A stretch of DNA of 7,911 bases, taken from the NCBI GenBank assembly GCA_900551345.1, contig URVP01000063.1:1-7911 (forward strand), in the 5' to 3' direction. The stretch comes from an uncultured Eubacteriales bacterium (GTDB lineage Bacteria > Bacillota > Clostridia > Monoglobales > UMGS1388). Shown piece by piece: positions 1-4,862 of this stretch (the first letter of the stretch is position 1; the number at the start of each line of letters is the position of its first letter). Below the pieces are notes generated by a model that saw nothing but the letters and a program-made list of their open reading frames with translations, did not search any database and was not told the origin of the DNA. The position numbers and the translations under genes were made by a program.

Positions 1-583
1 ACATTACCGCTTGCATATCGCCCCTTACCTGCGCGCCCGTCATGGCAAACAGTGCATATGTGCTGTATACAAACGCCGCACCTGCACCTAAGGCTACCAG
101 GGTGTCCATATTGGGGGAACGGTGGATAAGACTCTTAAATCCGCTTATGAAAAACTTTTGATTTATTACCATAACCGCTGCTGTCAGTAAAAGCTGCAAA
201 AGTCCCATGGCAACATGGTTTCCCTCAAAAAAAGGAGGAAGAGGCCAGCCCCAAAGCATATTGCCCATAGAAAAATACATCAGCACCGCAAGAAAGCCCA
301 GGGAATAAATCAGCCTGTTTTTCAGTGCCTTCATCTCTCCTGCCGTTGTATCCTCTTTTTTGCCGCCGGATACCGAGGCGGCTGCTCCTTCCGGACTTGC
401 TCCGTATCCGGCATTTTCTACCGCTTTAATAATTTCTTCGGGCGGAGCACTGCCTTCCACCTGCATGGAGCCTGTCAGAAGATTGACCGAACAAGAGTTT
501 ACATTCGGCACGGATGACACAGCTTTTTCAACTGCTGCGCTGCATGCGGCACAGCTCATACCCGTAACTTTGTATTTAGACAT
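1..583 (-). CDS. copA: Copper-translocating P1B-type ATPase CopA, N-terminal part (gene runs off the left edge)
   Basis: Membrane ATPase that exports Cu(I) from the cytoplasm. Only the first 194 codons are in the window. Residues 3-65 form a heavy-metal-associated domain with the metal-binding motif GMSCAAC at 8-14 (Cys11, Cys14). A polar linker (about 66-88) follows, then hydrophobic segments near 91-108, 124-143 and 160-181. The stretch NMDTLVALG (158-166) is typical of copper P-type ATPases. The phosphorylation (DKTGT) and CPC motifs lie beyond the edge, so metal specificity rests on the HMA domain and the adjacent csoR. The ATG at 583 has an AAGGTGAT ribosome binding site (588-595) that overlaps the csoR stop codon. 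The 10-bp gap to csoR indicates a two-gene operon, probably coupled in translation and controlled by CsoR. Only one HMA domain is present before the first membrane helix. A silver or other soft-metal exporter is possible but less likely. Confidence 0.93.
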   Translation of the reverse strand, partial: MSKYKVTGMSCAACSAAVEKAVSSVPNVNSCSVNLLTGSMQVEGSAPPEEIIKAVENAGYGASPEGAAASVSGGKKEDTTAGEMKALKNRLIYSLGFLAVLMYFSMGNMLWGWPLPPFFEGNHVAMGLLQLLLTAAVMVINQKFFISGFKSLIHRSPNMDTLVALGAGAAFVYSTYALFAMTGAQVRGDMQAVM

Positions 584-593
584 ATATATCACC

Positions 594-893
594 TTATTTC
601 ATGAGTTTTTGTAATGTGCAAACAAGCTCGTCTATGGTTTCATCTTTTCCGCTGCGTATATCATTTGCCACGCAGGTTCGTATGTGATTTGCAAGAAGTT
701 CCTTGTTAAAGGCATTAAGGGCGGCATTTGCTGCCGAAACCTGGGTCAGAATATCCACGCAGTAAGCGTTGTTTTCTACCATCTTTTTTATGCCCCGTAT
801 CTGCCCTTCTATGCGGTTTAGCCTGTTAATCAGGCTTTGATATTCCTGCGGCGTTCTTTCTTTTGTTTTATGACATGTACATTTATTGCTCAT
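594..893 (-). CDS. csoR: CsoR-family copper-sensing transcriptional repressor
   Basis: All-helical DNA-binding repressor that releases its operator when it binds Cu(I). The 99-residue product has the family core NRLNRIEGQIRGIKKMVE (23-40). It also has the complete Cu(I) ligand set: Cys45 (YCVDIL), His70 and Cys74 (NHIRTC). The full Cys-His-Cys triad argues for copper rather than for the RcnR (nickel/cobalt), FrmR (formaldehyde) or CstR (persulfide) branches. An extra CTCH near the N-terminus (Cys5, Cys7, His8) could be an accessory metal site. I chose the ATG at 893 because AAGGTGAT lies just upstream and the family core begins about 20 residues in. The frame stays open to position 977, but that extension would run back through the operator, -10 and -35. 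It is the first gene of the operon with copA and is probably autoregulated through the two palindromes upstream. Confidence 0.95.
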   Translation of the reverse strand: MSNKCTCHKTKERTPQEYQSLINRLNRIEGQIRGIKKMVENNAYCVDILTQVSAANAALNAFNKELLANHIRTCVANDIRSGKDETIDELVCTLQKLMK

Positions 894-917
894 AATATCA
901 CCTTCATTCAGTTTTTT

Positions 918-938
918 GTATACCCGAGGGGGGTATGT
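918..938. promoter_or_regulatory. CsoR operator, second copy downstream of the start site
   Basis: Arms GTATACCC (918-925) and GGGTATGT (931-938) around GAGGG. The six inner bases of each arm are complementary (ATACCC/GGGTAT) and the two outer ones are not. Its centre is 34 bp from that of the promoter-core operator. It lies at about +4 to +24 of the predicted csoR transcript. Confidence 0.7.
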
Positions 939-948
939 TTCATATACT

Positions 949-977
949 ATTATATACCCCCTGTGGGTATATGTCAA
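949..977 (-). promoter_or_regulatory. Consensus sigma-A promoter of csoR-copA
   Basis: On the minus strand this reads TTGACA (977-972), a 17-bp spacer, then TATAAT (954-949): both hexamers match the consensus exactly at optimal spacing. The predicted start is near 942, leaving about a 50-nt leader before the csoR ATG. So strong a promoter implies the operon is kept off mainly by repression. The spacer is almost entirely filled by a palindrome of CsoR-operator type. Confidence 0.85.
952..972. promoter_or_regulatory. CsoR operator, promoter-core copy
   Basis: Perfect inverted repeat: ATATACCC (952-959), 5-bp centre CCTGT, GGGTATAT (965-972). The TACCC...GGGTA pattern with a short GC-rich centre is the known style of CsoR operators. 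It occupies the spacer between the -35 and -10 of the csoR promoter, so bound repressor would block RNA polymerase directly. Confidence 0.8.
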
Positions 978-996
978 GAAAAATTTTAAAAAAGTG

Positions 997-1025
997 TTGA
1001 CAAAGTGAGTTAGTTATGCTAAACT
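997..1025 (+). promoter_or_regulatory. Probable promoter of feoA
   Basis: TTGACA (997-1002), a 17-bp spacer and TAAACT (1020-1025; 4 of 6 consensus bases). The predicted start is near 1032, giving a leader of about 60 nt before feoA. Its -35 is only 19 bp from the -35 of the divergent csoR promoter. The -10 lies inside a palindrome, which suggests repression. Confidence 0.6.
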
Positions 1026-1029
1026 AACT
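1008..1029. promoter_or_regulatory. Palindrome over the feoA -10, probable iron-repressor operator (DtxR/IdeR-like)
   Basis: Perfect 8-bp inverted repeat AGTTAGTT (1008-1015), ATGCTA, AACTAACT (1022-1029). It resembles the TTAGG...CCTAA operators of DtxR/IdeR-family metal repressors, with T in place of the inner G. It covers the -10 of the feoA promoter. The assignment to a DtxR-family protein is inferred from shape and from the feo context; the regulator gene is not in the window. Confidence 0.5.
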
Positions 1030-1035
1030 TGTGCA

Positions 1036-1051
1036 GTTAGGAAATACTAAC
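1036..1051. promoter_or_regulatory. Second, shorter palindrome of the same type in the feoA leader
   Basis: GTTAG (1036-1040), GAAATA, CTAAC (1047-1051). It repeats the GTTAG/CTAAC half-sites of the palindrome over the -10, with centres 25 bp apart. It falls just after the predicted transcription start and could be a second binding site for the same regulator. Short arms make this weaker. Confidence 0.35.
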
Positions 1052-1090
1052 CAGTTTCTATAATCAGCAGTTTGCTGTAAGGAGGCAGTT

Positions 1091-1336
1091 ATGATACCCT
1101 TATCAATGGCAAAACCGGGAGAAGCCCTTATTATTAAAAGGATAACGGGAAATGACAAAACCAAGAGGTTTCTTGAAAATCTGGGATTTACCGAAGGTTG
1201 CTGCATAACCGTAATAAATGAAATTTCGGGAAATGCCAATCTTGTTAATTTGCAAGGGTTGATAATACATGAAGCTCCCGATGACAGCGGAACGGTAGAG
1301 TGCTTTAAGCTGGGAAAAACAGCAGGCGTTTTATAA
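1091..1336 (+). CDS. feoA: FeoA-like SH3-domain protein (iron-uptake accessory), orphan and with an unusual C-terminus
   Basis: FeoA is a small cytoplasmic protein with an SH3-like fold that assists the ferrous-iron transporter FeoB. This 81-residue product opens with the family pattern: LSMAKPGE (4-11), a basic strand IIKRI, then RFLENLGFTEGCCITVI (26-42) and EISGN. After about residue 48 it departs from the usual ending, in which a strand such as NLIVNVKGSR is followed by a short helix and a terminal hydrophobic strand. Here the sequence runs NANLVNLQGLII and then a polar tail (HEAPDD... to GVL). The other two frames close within a few codons there, so no single frameshift restores a normal tail. 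The start has a strong TAAGGAGG site (1078-1085). No feoB follows: a terminator lies 23 bp after the stop codon. It may be a divergent stand-alone paralogue, with the working feoAB elsewhere. Confidence 0.75.
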   Translation: MIPLSMAKPGEALIIKRITGNDKTKRFLENLGFTEGCCITVINEISGNANLVNLQGLIIHEAPDDSGTVECFKLGKTAGVL

Positions 1337-1359
1337 TATACTGAAAAAATGAGTCAATC

Positions 1360-1390
1360 AGCACCGAATTAATTTGTTCGGTGCTTTTTT
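1360..1390 (+). terminator. Rho-independent terminator of feoA
   Basis: Perfect 9-bp stem AGCACCGAA (1360-1368) / TTCGGTGCT (1377-1385) with an 8-nt loop, followed by TTTTT (run of six T including the last stem base). It begins 23 bp after the feoA stop, so feoA is a single-gene transcript. Confidence 0.9.
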
Positions 1391-1442
1391 CTGCCTGTTT
1401 GCAACTGCAACATTAAAGGGTATTGTATTAATTATTTCAGTA

Positions 1443-1451
1443 TGATATAAT
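1443..1451 (+). promoter_or_regulatory. Extended -10 promoter of the acetyltransferase gene
   Basis: TGATATAAT is an extended -10 (TG, one base, then perfect TATAAT at 1446-1451). At 17-bp spacing upstream lies TTGTAT (1423-1428), a weak -35. The start would fall near 1458, inside the first copy of the 21-bp repeat, giving a leader of roughly 85 nt. Confidence 0.6.
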
Positions 1452-1454
1452 TAA

Positions 1455-1475
1455 CAATGCTGATGGACAAGTTGC
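1455..1475 (+). repeat. 21-bp direct repeat, copy 1 (upstream of the acetyltransferase gene)
   Basis: Begins CAATGCTGATGG and ends CAAGTTGC. It is identical over all 21 bases to 2139-2159, and the flanking bases differ at both ends. The pair brackets the acetyltransferase gene, and I saw no third copy on either strand. This copy begins at the predicted transcription start of that gene. Confidence 0.85.
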
Positions 1476-1532
1476 TGAAAAATTTACAACAGCATTAAAC
1501 AAATGCACATATATACTAAAGTGAAGAAATGC

Positions 1533-1536
1533 GGAG
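1533..1536 (+). promoter_or_regulatory. Ribosome binding site that sets a TTG start
   Basis: GGAG lies 8 nt before the TTG at 1545. The only upstream in-frame ATG (1503) is preceded by AGCATTAAACAA, which has no purine-rich site. This favours the TTG as the start of the acetyltransferase. Confidence 0.6.
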
Positions 1537-1544
1537 ATGTTAAA

Positions 1545-2081
1545 TTGAATAAATATGTAAAAAGTGATTTGTACAGATATTACGGAAAATGCGATTTTAA
1601 AACCTTTGTTAAGGCATTGATAAGAAACAGAACTTTCAGATTTCAGTATGCACTGCGAATGATTCAATCTAAAGGTATTGAGAAAATTTGGGGATGTTTT
1701 TTGTGGGGAATCAACCGTACAAAAAAGCATATTCAAATTCCGAGGCAGACCAAAATCGGTTATGGGCTGTATATCGGTCACGGAGGTCCTGTTGTTGTAA
1801 ACCCTACAGCAGTTATTGGTAATAATGTTAATCTTTCTCAATTTACTACCATAGGTTCTAATCTAAGAAATGCTGCTGTTATCGGTGACAATGTTTATAT
1901 CGGACCAAGTGTATGCATTGTTGAAAATGTTACTATAGGCAATAATGTGACCATAGGTGCCGGCAGTGTGGTAACAAAATCCATTCCCGATAATGCAACC
2001 GCTGTTGGAAATTATGCCAAGGTAATAAACTACAACAATCCCGGGCGCTTTGTTAACAGAAGATGGTCTGATATAGATTAG
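1545..2081 (+). CDS. Left-handed beta-helix O-acetyltransferase (serine-acetyltransferase/capsule acetyltransferase type)
   Basis: Probably transfers an acetyl group from acetyl-CoA to a hydroxyl of serine or of a cell-surface sugar. The 178-residue product has a short helical N-terminal part (about 1-60), then hexapeptide repeats of the beta-helix from about residue 65. These include TKIGYGLYIGHGGPVVV, with the probable catalytic His79 in the position of the DHG histidine of CysE, then AVIGNNVN, AVIGDNVYIG and VTIGNNVTIGAGSVV. The C-terminus AVGNYAKVI is typical of the family. It is much shorter than CysE (about 270 residues) at the N-terminus, like the acetyltransferases in polysaccharide clusters. 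There is no cysteine synthase nearby, so cysteine synthesis is only one option. The frame extends to an ATG at 1503, but the ribosome binding site favours TTG 1545. The gene looks more AT-rich than its neighbours and sits alone between two 21-bp repeats. I recognise no clear terminator after it. Confidence 0.8.
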   Translation: MNKYVKSDLYRYYGKCDFKTFVKALIRNRTFRFQYALRMIQSKGIEKIWGCFLWGINRTKKHIQIPRQTKIGYGLYIGHGGPVVVNPTAVIGNNVNLSQFTTIGSNLRNAAVIGDNVYIGPSVCIVENVTIGNNVTIGAGSVVTKSIPDNATAVGNYAKVINYNNPGRFVNRRWSDID

Positions 2082-2138
2082 GGATGATAAAAAATTTTTC
2101 AAAATACATACATAAAAAGTATTTAACCGATTAATTTG

Positions 2139-2159
2139 CAATGCTGATGGACAAGTTGC
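2139..2159 (+). repeat. 21-bp direct repeat, copy 2 (downstream of the acetyltransferase gene)
   Basis: Exact match to 1455-1475, starting 684 bp further on. It lies in the spacer before the XRE regulator. Its TGGACA (2148-2153) could serve as the -35 of that gene's promoter. Confidence 0.85.
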
Positions 2160-2175
2160 AGCAATGACATATAAA
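2148..2175 (+). promoter_or_regulatory. Candidate promoter of the XRE regulator gene, -35 inside repeat copy 2
   Basis: TGGACA (2148-2153, 5 of 6 consensus bases), a 16-bp spacer, TATAAA (2170-2175, 5 of 6). The predicted start is near 2182, some 65 nt before the ATG. It is plausible but not strong; read-through from the acetyltransferase promoter is the alternative. Confidence 0.4.
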
Positions 2176-2246
2176 TACCGCAAAATAATTTGTATCACAC
2201 ATATTTAATCAGTTCAAATTTGATGTAATCAAGGAGGAACAAGAGG

Positions 2247-2558
2247 ATGGATATGCTGACTGAACTTATGAAAACAGAAATAAAAAAGCAGTACAAAAGC
2301 GTAAGGCAGTTTGCCGCACAGACGGGCATTCCTCAGACCACTCTTGCCAGTGCTTTTAAAAAAGGAATAGACGGCACAGCGTATGCTACCGTTGTTAAAA
2401 TATGCCGCGTGTTGGATATTAAGCTGCCGCTTAATAATCTGCCCATGCACATCGATGCAGAAAGTCTTGAATTTTTAAGAAAGCTGAGCACTCTTGATGA
2501 AATTGGCGTCCATACCGTTAAAACAGTGCTGGAGGCAGAATATAACCGTTGCAGATAA
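2247..2558 (+). CDS. Small XRE-family helix-turn-helix regulator
   Basis: Probable DNA-binding protein of 103 residues. The N-terminal half is a Cro/C1-type helix-turn-helix domain. KSVRQFAAQTGI (17-28) gives the first helix and turn, PQTTLASAFKKG (29-40) the recognition helix, and YATVVKICRVLDIKL (46-60) the closing helix. The C-terminal part, LSTLDEIGVHTVKTVLEAEYNR (80-101), matches a short tail often seen in XRE proteins (LD..G...V..VLE.EY.RC), thought to form a dimer helix. There is no catalytic or membrane domain. The start has a strong AAGGAGG (2231-2237), 9 nt before the ATG. Its target cannot be read from the sequence: it could act on its own promoter, on the acetyltransferase upstream, or elsewhere. 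No toxin partner or phage gene adjoins it. Confidence 0.85.
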   Translation: MDMLTELMKTEIKKQYKSVRQFAAQTGIPQTTLASAFKKGIDGTAYATVVKICRVLDIKLPLNNLPMHIDAESLEFLRKLSTLDEIGVHTVKTVLEAEYNRCR

Positions 2559-2584
2559 AAAGTTTTTAACACAGGTTGTTAAAA

Positions 2585-2613
2585 AAAGGCTGTCGCTTTT
2601 TGCGGCAGCCTTT
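2585..2613. terminator. Bidirectional rho-independent terminator between convergent genes
   Basis: Stem AAAGGCTGTCGC (2585-2596) / GCGGCAGCCTTT (2602-2613): 12 pairs with one G-U wobble, loop of five T. Read leftward, the stem is followed by a run of seven T (2587-2581), so it ends the LtaS-like gene well. Read rightward the T-run is short, but it can also end the XRE transcript. Confidence 0.85.
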
Positions 2614-2659
2614 CATATTGTTTAAAAAATCTTTATTTAGTTTTATTTACTCATAAAGA

Positions 2660-4708
2660 CTAATCCATATAATTGTTGAAAAAGTCTGATTTGACGACTA
2701 TATCGTTTACATTCATTTCATTGTGTATCCTGGTGTTTATTTGGTTTATATACTCCATTTCCTCCGGGGTATATTCCGTATCCGATGACGGGTCAGCCGA
2801 ATAATACATTCTGTCGGTAATCCATGAGCCGTTTGGGAAATATACAAATCCCGTATAATTGGGGTCAAAAGCGTCTTCTCCCATAGAATACACATCACAC
2901 TCAACGCCCATAATGTTTTTTATGGTGGGCATGATATTAAGCGCTCCCGTGGGTTTGGTAACTTCAATATCGGGACCGCCCGGCGACCAGATAAAGAAGG
3001 GTACCTGCTCCATAACAGTATTGCCGATGTTTTCGTTAAGCTGTTTTACAAGCTCCTGGTCTGTAAGACCGTATGAGTAATGGTCTGTAAAACCAATAAT
3101 AACGGTGTTTTCTAAAATTCCCGCTTGGTCAAGCCTTTCAATAAGTATACGGAAGAATTCGTCCGTATCATGAGCCATAACTCTTGCGTTTGCTTCCTCT
3201 TCGGTGAGTGATTCATCGTAGAGTTCCGGGTATCTGTCAAGGATGCCGTTGATTCTTGGGTCATCTTCACGATAATAGTAGGGAAGATGTGCCGAGTATG
3301 TCATCATGTAATTCATAAAAGGCTGCTCTCCGTTTCGAATGGCAGCATTGAATATATCGTCATTGAGCATATTTAAGCTGTCCTGGCTGTATGTTTCCGC
3401 ATCCATGTAATCAAGATATGAAATATATTCTTCATATCCGAATGTTTTGGGATGAATAACTCCTCTGTTATAAAATGTGGGTGAGTTAAAGTGCAAAGAT
3501 TTTGCACTGTACCCCGCCTTAATCATGGTTCTTGCAAGGGAGGAGGGGAAATAGTTATTTGGATATGCCGATGCCGAAACTTCTGTTGACGGGCAGTTAA
3601 ATCCTGTGTTTACGGCAAATTCGGAATTAAATGTATATCCCGTACCCCAGCAGGGCATATAGTGGTTGGTAAAGTTAATTCCCGTGTCCATCATGTATTT
3701 AATGGTAGGTGTGTACTTTTCGTCAATAAGCCAGTCGTCCATACTTTCCATAAGTACAACGATAACATTTTTGCCCTTGAAAAGCCCCGTCATTTCATTT
3801 TCCGAAACGGTTTTGCTGTCAAAATAATCCCGGACTGCTTGTATATCCTCCTGGGTGAACTCGTTGGCGCTTGCAGCCATTCGGTACATGCTTTTAAAAG
3901 TGTACTGGTAAAATCCTGCTACATTTATGGATTTGTTAGAGTCGGTAAACACTTCATAAATAAGAGTAGGTCTGTCCCACAGCTTCCATTGCCCTGCATT
4001 TTTATCCATGTTTGTCCTTACGCGCATAAAGATTTCAACGCCGATAAGTCCCAAAATGGGTATTAAAATAAGCAGCGGCCGTGTATATTTTTTATTGAAT
4101 TTAGGCCTTTCCCAAATACGGCATGCAAGAAGGATGGCTATAAGATATACGATAATAAATTTAACAACATTATATGTTATATACTGGGGAATAACCTCAA
4201 GATAGTCCATACCTTCCCCTGCCAGGAAAATGCTTTTAAACAGGAGAAAACGCCCGAATATGCAGTAGCTTATATAGTTGGCAAACAGCCAAACGCCCCA
4301 TATACCGCAAAGAATAACATACAAAATTTTGCCTATGGTTTTGGGCAGAATTGACCAGCAAAAATATACCATAATCGCTACCCAGAAAATTGTAAACAGT
4401 GTGGGTACAACGGTATAGTATGACATATATTTTATGTTGGTTGCATTCATTTCAATCGGGTCGATGTATCCTAAAGAAAGATCCGCCATTATAAGAGGCA
4501 GCGCCGCAAAGAACCAAAAAAGGAACTTTTCAAAAACCAGCATGCGTGGAACGCTGCACCGGAATCTATTGCAAAGTGTAATCGTATCATTAAGCCGCGT
4601 CTCGATGGGACGGGCGTTTTTTTCAGCCTTTCGCAAAAGAAAAAAACGCTTTATTTTATCTGCGCCTGATTTAAAAATATTATTTTTATTTAAATTGCTT
4701 TCGCTCAT
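2660..4708 (-). CDS. LtaS-like membrane phosphoglycerol transferase (sulfatase/alkaline phosphatase superfamily)
   Basis: A 682-residue membrane enzyme of the lipoteichoic acid synthase type, which moves glycerol-phosphate from phosphatidylglycerol onto a surface acceptor outside the membrane. A basic cytoplasmic N-terminus (1-55) leads into five hydrophobic segments near 58-77, 100-122, 127-152, 176-197 and 211-229. A linker and the extracellular catalytic domain (about 310-620) follow. Active-site residues can be placed: Glu321 in VLMESMDDW (metal), Thr359 in GTGYTFNSEF (catalytic nucleophile, as in LtaS GKTSDSEF), His474 in TYSAHLPYY, and Asp542-His543 in GFTDHYSYG (metal). This is the layout of LtaS, and the domain looks complete. 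The C-terminal tail beyond the core is acidic. The frame opens with a TTG at 4741, but that lies only about 13 nt after the predicted transcription start. The ATG at 4708 has purine-rich AAAGGG/AGG upstream. It is a single-gene unit. A phosphoethanolamine or other phosphoglycerol transferase is the main alternative, since no acceptor-making genes are nearby. Confidence 0.85.
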   Translation of the reverse strand: MSESNLNKNNIFKSGADKIKRFFLLRKAEKNARPIETRLNDTITLCNRFRCSVPRMLVFEKFLFWFFAALPLIMADLSLGYIDPIEMNATNIKYMSYYTVVPTLFTIFWVAIMVYFCWSILPKTIGKILYVILCGIWGVWLFANYISYCIFGRFLLFKSIFLAGEGMDYLEVIPQYITYNVVKFIIVYLIAILLACRIWERPKFNKKYTRPLLILIPILGLIGVEIFMRVRTNMDKNAGQWKLWDRPTLIYEVFTDSNKSINVAGFYQYTFKSMYRMAASANEFTQEDIQAVRDYFDSKTVSENEMTGLFKGKNVIVVLMESMDDWLIDEKYTPTIKYMMDTGINFTNHYMPCWGTGYTFNSEFAVNTGFNCPSTEVSASAYPNNYFPSSLARTMIKAGYSAKSLHFNSPTFYNRGVIHPKTFGYEEYISYLDYMDAETYSQDSLNMLNDDIFNAAIRNGEQPFMNYMMTYSAHLPYYYREDDPRINGILDRYPELYDESLTEEEANARVMAHDTDEFFRILIERLDQAGILENTVIIGFTDHYSYGLTDQELVKQLNENIGNTVMEQVPFFIWSPGGPDIEVTKPTGALNIMPTIKNIMGVECDVYSMGEDAFDPNYTGFVYFPNGSWITDRMYYSADPSSDTEYTPEEMEYINQINTRIHNEMNVNDIVVKSDFFNNYMD

Positions 4709-4760
4709 TAACCTGTCGCCCTTTCCGAACAAACAAATCAATTTTTAGTAAACTGAATAC

Positions 4761-4789
4761 ATTTTACCACTCGACGGGTATTATGTCAA
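4761..4789 (-). promoter_or_regulatory. Promoter of the LtaS-like gene
   Basis: On the minus strand: TTGACA (4789-4784), 17-bp spacer, TAAAAT (4766-4761; 5 of 6). The predicted start is near 4754, leaving about a 45-nt leader to the ATG at 4708. It supports that start over the TTG at 4741. Confidence 0.8.
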
Positions 4790-4819
4790 GAAAATGTTTG
4801 TTTATGTAGAAATAATAAA

Positions 4820-4849
4820 GGCGGTTTGGTGTTACCGTACCAAACCGCC
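4820..4849 (-). terminator. Terminator of the M18 aminopeptidase gene
   Basis: Perfect 11-bp stem GGCGGTTTGGT (4820-4830) / ACCAAACCGCC (4839-4849) with an 8-nt loop. Read leftward it is followed by TTTATTATTT. It begins 14 bp after the aminopeptidase stop codon and precedes the promoter of the LtaS-like gene, so the two leftward genes are separate units. Confidence 0.85.
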
Positions 4850-4862
4850 CCTGTTTGTTACA

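Noticed and set aside
215..614. Two rightward open frames opposite copA
   Set aside because: They are antisense to an intact copA coding frame with clear HMA and membrane motifs, and have no recognisable domain or ribosome binding site of their own.
894..977. N-terminal extension of csoR to position 977 (28 extra residues)
   Set aside because: It would translate the operators, the -10 and the -35 of the gene's own promoter. The ATG at 893 has a good ribosome binding site and matches the usual family length.
1230..1336. A simple frameshift in the C-terminal part of feoA
   Set aside because: Both alternative frames hit stop codons within a few codons of the point where the similarity fades, and neither reads like a FeoA ending. 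A single indel does not explain it.
1456..1496. Inverted repeat AATGCTG (1456-1462) / CAGCATT (1490-1496) in the acetyltransferase leader, as a riboswitch or attenuator
   Set aside because: Only 7-bp arms with a 27-base loop, no T-run after it, and no match to a riboswitch class I know. Copy 2 of the repeat lacks the partner arm.
1437..2198. Leftward open frames opposite the acetyltransferase gene; both contain the peptide ATCPSAL
   Set aside because: The shared peptide is only the reverse translation of the two 21-bp repeat copies. The frames otherwise oppose an intact acetyltransferase gene.
2247..2558. XRE regulator as the antitoxin of a toxin-antitoxin pair or as a phage repressor
   Set aside because: No toxin-sized partner, integrase or phage gene adjoins it; the flanks are an acetyltransferase gene and a terminator.
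2229..2572. Leftward open frames opposite the XRE regulator gene
   Set aside because: They are shadows of a well-supported gene with a strong ribosome binding site and helix-turn-helix motif.
3662..4748. Rightward open frames opposite the LtaS-like gene
   Set aside because: They are antisense to an enzyme gene with intact catalytic motifs, and have no domain or promoter.
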